The notes beneath the pieces were generated by a model. It was not told where the DNA came from. It saw only the letters and a program-made list of their open reading frames with translations, and did not search any database. This document shows, piece after piece, positions 29,524-34,355 of a stretch of DNA of 34,355 nt. The position numbers and the translations under genes are program-made. This stretch comes from Nitrosomonas sp. (GTDB taxonomy: Bacteria; Pseudomonadota; Gammaproteobacteria; Burkholderiales; Nitrosomonadaceae), in contig SSFV01000115.1 of assembly GCA_008015565.1 (NCBI GenBank), positions 1-34,355 of the forward strand, read 5' to 3'. Position 1 is the stretch's first letter. Each line of letters starts with the position of its first letter.

Positions 29524-30526
29524 TTTCAATCCCACACTGGTTCTGACTACAGGCGAACCTGCCGGAATTGGTCCTGATATCTGCCTAAAAATTGCTCAAC
29601 AGCCGCTTTCATGTAATTTAGTAGTACTTGGAGACTGCGAATTACTATTAGCACGTGCGCATCAACTCAACATCCCGCTCAATCTGACTGAAGTTTCAAC
29701 AACCGCACCTATAGAGCCGCATCAAAAAGGTAATCTGCAAGTGCTGCACATTTCTCTGGCTGAACCAGTCATTACTGGTAAATTAAATCCAGCCAATGCC
29801 AATTATGTTCTTAAGATGCTCGACCTAGCCGTTGAAGGTTGTCAGGCGGGCCGATTCGACGGCATGGTTACCGCACCTGTGCATAAAGGCGTGATTAATG
29901 AAGCCGGTATTACTTTCAGCGGACATACAGAATATTTGGCAGAATTGACGCACAGTGCAGTTGTAATGATGCTGGTGGGCGGAAATATGCGTGTAGCCCT
30001 GGCAACCACACATTTACCGCTCAAAGCTGTTCCATCTGCAATTACCGCAGAAAATTTAGAAAATAAACTACGCATTATCCAGCAGGACTTGGTAACACGC
30101 TTTATGTTGAACGAACCCCAGATCGCCGTAGCGGGACTCAATCCGCATGCGGGCGAGTCTGGTTATCTTGGGCGTGAAGAAATTGACATTATTATTCCTG
30201 TACTCAACAAATTAAGAAGCGAAGGCATGCATTTGATAGGTCCTTTGCCAGCGGATACGATGTTCAACCCTTCGCAACTCAAGCAGTATGATTGCATTTT
30301 TGCCATGTATCATGACCAAGGATTACCGGCACTGAAATATGCTAGCTTCGGCGGTGGCGTTAACGTCACATTAGGATTACCCATCATTCGCACTTCAGTC
30401 GATCATGGCACGGCTTTGGAGTTGGCCGGCACGGGACGCGCACAAGCTGGCAGTTTAATAAGTGCTATTGAAATGGGCATACATTTAGCAAAAAATCAAA
30501 TGTTGTTTCTAGGCAATGCGTCATAA
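29513..30526 (+). CDS. pdxA: 4-hydroxythreonine-4-phosphate dehydrogenase
   Basis: PdxA oxidises 4-phosphohydroxy-L-threonine in the DXP-dependent pathway to pyridoxal phosphate. The protein of 337 residues starts at ATG 29513 (MNDNFNPTLVLTTGEPAGIG). The open frame reaches back to 29480, but that would overlap surA by over 40 bp. Family motifs are GEPAGIGPD, FDGMVTAPVHKGVINEAG, a metal-binding His in HTEYLAELTH, GLNPHAGESGYLG and MYHDQGLPALKY, then IRTSVDHGTA. It overlaps surA (11 bp) before and rsmA (11 bp) after, so this is a tight operon with the order lptD-surA-pdxA-rsmA. Confidence 0.97.
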   Translation: MNDNFNPTLVLTTGEPAGIGPDICLKIAQQPLSCNLVVLGDCELLLARAHQLNIPLNLTEVSTTAPIEPHQKGNLQVLHISLAEPVITGKLNPANANYVLKMLDLAVEGCQAGRFDGMVTAPVHKGVINEAGITFSGHTEYLAELTHSAVVMMLVGGNMRVALATTHLPLKAVPSAITAENLENKLRIIQQDLVTRFMLNEPQIAVAGLNPHAGESGYLGREEIDIIIPVLNKLRSEGMHLIGPLPADTMFNPSQLKQYDCIFAMYHDQGLPALKYASFGGGVNVTLGLPIIRTSVDHGTALELAGTGRAQAGSLISAIEMGIHLAKNQMLFLGNAS

Positions 30527-31298
30527 CCCTCGCAAGCGTTTCAGTCAAAATTTTCTTATTGATCAGCAAATCATTGCCTGCATCATCGCGGCAATAGGTC
30601 CGCAAAAAAACGATCGAATCATTGAAATTGGGCCTGGACTGGGCGCATTGACTAACCCTTTGTTACAAATAGTGGATCATCTGGATGTTATTGAAATTGA
30701 TCGCGATATTGTTGAAAAATTACACAAGCAAACTCCTCAAGAAAAACTGACCATTCATGCAGCCGATGCATTGAAATTTGATTTTTCTAACTTTGGCAGC
30801 AGATTGCGTATAGTCGGCAATCTACCTTACAACATTTCAACACCTTTGCTATTTTATTTAAGTCAATTCAACGCACAAATTTTTGATATGCACTTTATGC
30901 TGCAAAAGGAAGTCGTTGAACGTATGGCAGGAATACCGGGAACGTCGGAATATGGGCGTCTATCGGTCATGTTGCAGTATCGTTTCGATATCGAGCAAAT
31001 TTTCAATGTTCCTGCAGAATCGTTCCATCCTGCACCCAAAGTCGAATCGGCTATTGTACGAATGATTCCGCGCCATGCATCATTTCTTACCGCACAAGAT
31101 GAAATTTTATTGTCTCAAGTAGTCACCGCAGCATTTTCGCAACGGCGCAAAATACTTCGCAACACATTGCACCATTTTTTGTCGGCCGATGATTTTAGTT
31201 TTCTTGGCATTGATTCTGGCTTACGTGCTGAAAATTTATCTGTAGAAAATTTTACCGCCATTACAAATTTTCTCCACAATAAAGTCAAAAATACATAA
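30516..31298 (+). CDS. rsmA: 16S rRNA dimethyladenosine transferase (KsgA)
   Basis: This enzyme dimethylates two adjacent adenosines near the 3' end of 16S rRNA during small-subunit maturation. The 260-residue protein starts MRHNPRKRFSQNFLID, the classic N-terminus. The SAM-binding motif is IIEIGPGLGALT, the acidic motif is DVIEIDRDI, and the catalytic NLPYNIS is present. The C-terminal helical domain includes FHPAPKVESAIVRM and the FSQRRKILRNTL region. It overlaps pdxA by 11 bp. No terminator is obvious before lysC 118 bp later. Confidence 0.97.
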   Translation: MRHNPRKRFSQNFLIDQQIIACIIAAIGPQKNDRIIEIGPGLGALTNPLLQIVDHLDVIEIDRDIVEKLHKQTPQEKLTIHAADALKFDFSNFGSRLRIVGNLPYNISTPLLFYLSQFNAQIFDMHFMLQKEVVERMAGIPGTSEYGRLSVMLQYRFDIEQIFNVPAESFHPAPKVESAIVRMIPRHASFLTAQDEILLSQVVTAAFSQRRKILRNTLHHFLSADDFSFLGIDSGLRAENLSVENFTAITNFLHNKVKNT

Positions 31299-31416
31299 TC
31301 CAAGTACGCATACAGCTACATTACGTTTCTATTTACTTCATAGCGATCTTAAGCAAAGAATGGTGTAAAATACGCGGATTTTTTAAACCTGATTCTTTGC
31401 AGTGGGTAAATAACTC

Positions 31417-32646
31417 GTGGCTTTTTACGTACAAAAATATGGCGGCACATCGGTTGGAAGTACCGAACGAATAAAAAATGTAGCGAAAAGAGTAGCCAAG
31501 TTTCATGCGCAAGGTCATAAACTCGTGGTTGTGGTATCAGCTATGAGTGGTGAAACAAACCGGCTTATCGCCCTTGCACGTGAGATTCAGGATAATCCGG
31601 ATGCTCGCGAATTAGATGTCATGGTTTCAACCGGAGAACAAGTATCCATTGCATTATTGGCAATGGCACTCATGGCTCTTAACGTAAAAGCAAAAAGTTA
31701 TACCGGATCACAAGTCAGAATCCTGACTGACAGCACCCATACAAAAGCCAGGATATTGAGTATTGATGAAGCGAAAATTCGGGCAGATTTGGACGCTGGT
31801 TTTGTAGTCGTTGTGGCCGGATTTCAAGGTGTCGATGAAAAAGGCAGTATCACTACACTTGGACGCGGAGGATCGGATACTACCGGCGTTGCTTTGGCAG
31901 CGGCTCTGAAAGCTGACGAATGTCAAATTTATACTGATGTGGATGGAATCTATACTACAGATCCACGGGTGGTTGCCGAAGCAAGAAGGTTAAATACCAT
32001 CACCTTTGAAGAAATGCTCGAAATGGCAAGCCTTGGTTCAAAAGTATTACAACTTAGATCTGTTGAATTCGCAGGAAAATACAAGGTCAAGCTGAGAGTT
32101 TTATCTAGTTTTGAAGAAGAAGGGCAAGGTACCCTGATTACTTTCGAGGAAGATGAGAATATGGAGCAAGCCGTCATTTCTGGAATCGCTTTTAATCGCG
32201 ATGAAGCAAAAATTACCGTTTTAGGCGTGCCTGATCATCCGGGTATTGCATATCAGATTCTGGGGCCAGTTGCTGATGCAAACATCGACGTTGATATGAT
32301 CATCCAGAATGTAGGGCACGACGGCTTGACAGATTTTTCATTTACCGTTCATCGCAATGAATTTAAAAACACGATAAATATCCTGAAAGAAAAAATTCAA
32401 CCGCATATTGGTGCACGCGATGTACTCGGAGGTGATAGAATCGCGAAAGTTTCAGTTGTTGGCGTCGGTATGCGCTCGCATGCCGGTATAGCGAGCAAGA
32501 TGTTTCGAGTATTGGCGGAAGAAGGCATTAATATTCAAATGATCGCCACTTCCGAAATAAAAATATCCGTGGTTGTCGATGAGAAGTATATGGAGTTAGC
32601 AGTTAGAGTACTCCATAAAGCGTTTGATCTTGAACAAGCGTTATAA
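31417..32646 (+). CDS. lysC: Aspartate kinase
   Basis: This enzyme phosphorylates aspartate, the first step towards lysine, threonine and methionine. At 409 residues it is of the monofunctional type with two C-terminal ACT domains. The kinase part shows VQKYGGTSVGS, VVVVSAMSGETN, VSTGEQVS and the nucleotide site TLGRGGSDTTGVALA. The ACT region starts near ITVLGVPDHPGIAYQI and repeats at VSVVGVGMRSHAGIASKM. The start is GTG 31417, giving MAFYVQKYGG. A TAAAAT at 31366-31371 is a weak -10 candidate. Feedback inhibition by lysine and/or threonine is expected from the family. tRNA-Ser follows after 44 bp. Confidence 0.96.
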   Translation: MAFYVQKYGGTSVGSTERIKNVAKRVAKFHAQGHKLVVVVSAMSGETNRLIALAREIQDNPDARELDVMVSTGEQVSIALLAMALMALNVKAKSYTGSQVRILTDSTHTKARILSIDEAKIRADLDAGFVVVVAGFQGVDEKGSITTLGRGGSDTTGVALAAALKADECQIYTDVDGIYTTDPRVVAEARRLNTITFEEMLEMASLGSKVLQLRSVEFAGKYKVKLRVLSSFEEEGQGTLITFEEDENMEQAVISGIAFNRDEAKITVLGVPDHPGIAYQILGPVADANIDVDMIIQNVGHDGLTDFSFTVHRNEFKNTINILKEKIQPHIGARDVLGGDRIAKVSVVGVGMRSHAGIASKMFRVLAEEGINIQMIATSEIKISVVVDEKYMELAVRVLHKAFDLEQAL

Positions 32647-32682
32647 TGAAATTAAATCGCAGCCTGGAATGATTTAATTTCA
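32647..32682 (+). repeat. 12-bp inverted repeat between lysC and tRNA-Ser
   Basis: TGAAATTAAATC (32647-32658) pairs perfectly with GATTTAATTTCA (32671-32682) around a 12-nt loop. It starts just past the lysC stop and ends 8 bp before the tRNA. It is AT-rich without a T-run, so it may be a weak terminator or a processing stem in a lysC-tRNA transcript. Confidence 0.55.
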
Positions 32683-32690
32683 CACAATTT

Positions 32691-32783
32691 GGAGAGATGG
32701 CCGAGTGGTCGAAGGCGCTCCCCTGCTAAGGGAGTATAGGCTCAAAAAGCTTATCGAGGGTTCGAATCCCTCTCTCTCCGCCA
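32691..32783 (+). tRNA. tRNA-Ser (anticodon GCT)
   Basis: This is a 93-nt class II tRNA with CCA encoded. Acceptor GGAGAGA pairs with TCTCTCC. The anticodon stem CTCCC/GGGAG encloses CTGCTAA (anticodon GCT), a long variable arm follows, and the T-loop is GGTTCGAATCC. It may share the lysC transcript. IS debris begins about 240 bp downstream. Confidence 0.97.
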
Positions 32784-33017
32784 ATATAAAAATAAAATTA
32801 ATGAATTAGACTTTATTTTTAAACTCACTTACCAAACCACCCTTCATAAATTTAATCTTGAAAATTGCTGCAGACATGTCCTCCGCAATACCTTTTCACT
32901 ACCTTCAATAGTTATTGTAACTGGAACTATAATGGCTGGAATCGGTGGATTGTAAGCATCTGACCTTGGTCTGTAAACACGTATTTCTAAACTGAGGTTA
33001 CATTACAAGTTAAGAAG

Positions 33018-33380
33018 AGGGAGCAATGACAGCGGAAAAGTTAAGAGAGCATCATATACACTGAAAAACAAATTAGAAGCAGTTCGATTGTTTCAGAACG
33101 GTCAATCTTGCGCGGCGACAGCCAAAGTGCTGAGGATTTCCAGCCAGACATTAGAGAATTGGGTTCGGCAGGCAGTGAAAAGACAATTGACGGGTGCAGC
33201 AGCCAAACCGGTGAACGCAGAACAAATGTAGTTGACGCGTCTGAAGGCAGAGATTGTAAGGGTGTGAAGATGGAGCGCGACATTTTAAATAAAGCGACGG
33301 CGTACTTTGCGCTGGAATCAGTGTCAAGTACGCCTTGATTGAACGGCACAAAAGCTTTTAGCCGGTTACCCTATTTACAT
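33018..33380 (+). pseudogene. Decayed IS3-family transposase (orfA plus start of orfB)
   Basis: A GAGGGAG precedes ATG 33026, but the frame breaks after a few codons. From about 33055 a second frame reads as IS3-family OrfA: TLKNKLEAVRLFQNGQSCAA, then ISSQTLENWVRQA. It stops at an in-frame TAG after AEQM and continues as LTRLKAEIVRV. A further shift leads to KMERDILNKATAYFA, the conserved OrfA end. KYALIERHKSF, the usual start of OrfB, follows in another frame. At least two frameshifts and one nonsense change make it dead, and the rest of orfB is replaced by an IS21 element at about 33381. Confidence 0.85.
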
Positions 33381-33431
33381 CGGTTGAAAATTGACCATGT
33401 AATTCACTTATTCTGCCTAAATTTTAGGCAG
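33381..33431 (+). repeat. Probable left end of an IS21-family element, with a hairpin
   Basis: CGGTTGAAAATTGACCATGT at 33381-33400 looks like an IS21-type terminal sequence and lies exactly where IS3 homology stops. A 9-bp inverted repeat (CTGCCTAAA, one T, TTTAGGCAG; 33413-33431) follows, just before the istA ribosome binding site. The end assignment is from memory of the family and needs checking. Confidence 0.45.
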
Positions 33432-33453
33432 GAGAATTTAAGAGGTGATTATT

Positions 33454-34085
33454 ATGGTTATGTATGGAAAAATACGGCAGATGTTTTATCGTGAACATCT
33501 GTCGATTAATGAGATTCAACGATGCACGAGTCTGTCGCGAAACACGATAAAAAAGTGGCTGAGAGCGCCCGGTGGCAGCGCTGTTAAATATCAAAGAGCG
33601 AAGAAGCCTGGCAAGCTGATACTGTTTGAATCCAGGATGCTGTTGGCGCAGGAAGCGGATATACGTCGTCCAAAGAAGGATCGGCGTACGGCATTGATGT
33701 TGTTCAAAGAGATATTGAACGAAGGTTATACAGGCGGTTATACGATTGTTTGCGATTTTATGCGCAACTGGCGCTCACAAGGCGGTCAAAGTAAAACTGC
33801 CTATGTACCACTGAAGTTTGCGCTGGGTGAAGCGTTTCAGTTTGACTGGAGCGAAGAGTGGCTGGCGGTATACATCGTAAAGTTTTGACAGCACACACCA
33901 ATCTATACGCCAGCCGTGCTTTCATGCAGTCGGGCTATCCGTCACAAAGACACGAGATGCTATTTGATGCGCATACTCGTGCATTTACAGCCTTTGGCGG
34001 TGTACCGAAACGCGGCATTTACAACAACATGAAGACAGCCGTGGACAAAGTGTTCAAAGGCAACGGACGTGTGGCGATAACGCGC
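33454..34085 (+). pseudogene. istA: IS21-family transposase IstA, frameshifted and truncated
   Basis: AGAGG lies 8 bp before ATG 33454. The N-terminus (KIRQMFYREHLSINEIQRC, SLSRNTIKKWLRAP) is an IstA helix-turn-helix. The integrase core starts at FQFDWSEEW. At about 33864 a few bases are lost: the first frame ends at a TGA (33886-33888), while the true frame goes on as GIHRKVLTAHTNLYASRAF, then HEMLFDAHTRAFTAFGGVPK, RGIYNNMKTAVDKVFKG. Homology stops near 34085, where an IS3-family element takes over, so the C-terminal half of istA and istB are absent. The element cannot be active. Confidence 0.88.
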
Positions 34086-34355
34086 TGTTCTAGTCAAATG
34101 GATACGGACACATTGACGAGAGACAATGTTATTGTCAGTGATCGAGGTGTTTATGAAAGAAAAGAAAGTTTGCAAACGATATCGCAGTCGTTTAAAGAAG
34201 AAGCAGTTGCATTAATTACGGAACAAGGGTACAGCGTACAGCAGGCGGCGGATTCATTGGGTATTCGCAGCAATATGCTTTATCGATGGAAGCAGCGCCA
34301 GGAACAGCAGTCATCCAATGAACGCTTGTCTGAAGATGAGCGTGCCGAATTGAAC
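34086..34355 (+). mobile_element. Start of a second IS3-family element (orfA, cut by window end)
   Basis: From about 34086 the sequence is no longer IS21. An ATG at 34153 or the continuing frame leads to SQSFKEEAVALITEQGYSVQ, then QAADSLGIRSNMLYRWKQ and NERLSEDERAELN, the N-terminal two thirds of an IS3-family OrfA with its helix-turn-helix. The frame is open to the window end. The codons upstream of 34153 belong to the element's left end and are open in the same frame as the second istA segment. The ATG at 34153 lies in a different frame, so either a frameshift near 34188 or a different start applies. Whether the element is intact cannot be seen here. Confidence 0.8.

Overview
The window reads as chromosomal DNA of a betaproteobacterium, most likely a Nitrosomonas-like ammonia oxidiser. 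This is inferred from gene content and order: tRNA-Leu-tig-clpP-clpX-lon, DUF971-ubiE divergent from phoB-phoR, lptD-surA-pdxA-rsmA, and lysC followed by tRNA-Ser. It also rests on protein resemblance judged by eye; no database search was run. Most of the window is conserved core genome, with accessory DNA at about 3.2-8.5 kb and from about 33.0 kb to the end.

Layout. 0-3.2 kb (+): tail of an SDR oxidoreductase, alanine dehydrogenase, chorismate synthase, then tRNA-Arg(ACG) and tRNA-Phe(GAA) behind an extended -10 promoter. 3.3-8.5 kb: a decayed IS3-family element (-), an orphan small ORF, then a compact TetR - membrane-fusion protein - FtsX-type permease - ATPase operon (+) with its own palindromic operator candidate, and about 440 bp of debris. 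8.5-11.9 kb: ubiE and a DUF971 gene (-), divergent from phoB-phoR (+). 12.1-21.3 kb (all -): a proteostasis block of lon, clpX, clpP, tig, tRNA-Leu(TAG), a YciK-like SDR and groEL-groES, the last under a textbook sigma70 promoter plus CIRCE operator. 21.3-25.4 kb (-): a small exported protein, a pair of degenerate response regulators and a YoaA/DinG-type iron-sulfur helicase. 25.9-32.8 kb (+): lptD-surA-pdxA-rsmA with overlapping genes, then lysC and tRNA-Ser(GCT). 33.0-34.4 kb: nested insertion-sequence wreckage (IS3 fragment, IS21 istA fragment, second IS3 orfA) running off the window.

How the parts work together. Tig, ClpXP, Lon and GroESL are the folding and degradation machinery. LptD and SurA are the outer-membrane LPS translocon and a chaperone needed for its assembly. 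PhoBR is a phosphate-type two-component system. The ABC cassette probably exports a small molecule or lipid under TetR control.

No CRISPR array, rRNA, phage or complete new defence system is visible. The least ordinary items are the pair of receiver-like proteins that lack parts of the phosphorylation site, the YciK-like SDR whose catalytic Tyr is Phe, the TetR-ABC cassette bordered by IS debris, a possible small transcript divergent from groES, and the nested transposons in which an IS21 frame runs straight into an IS3 orfA frame.
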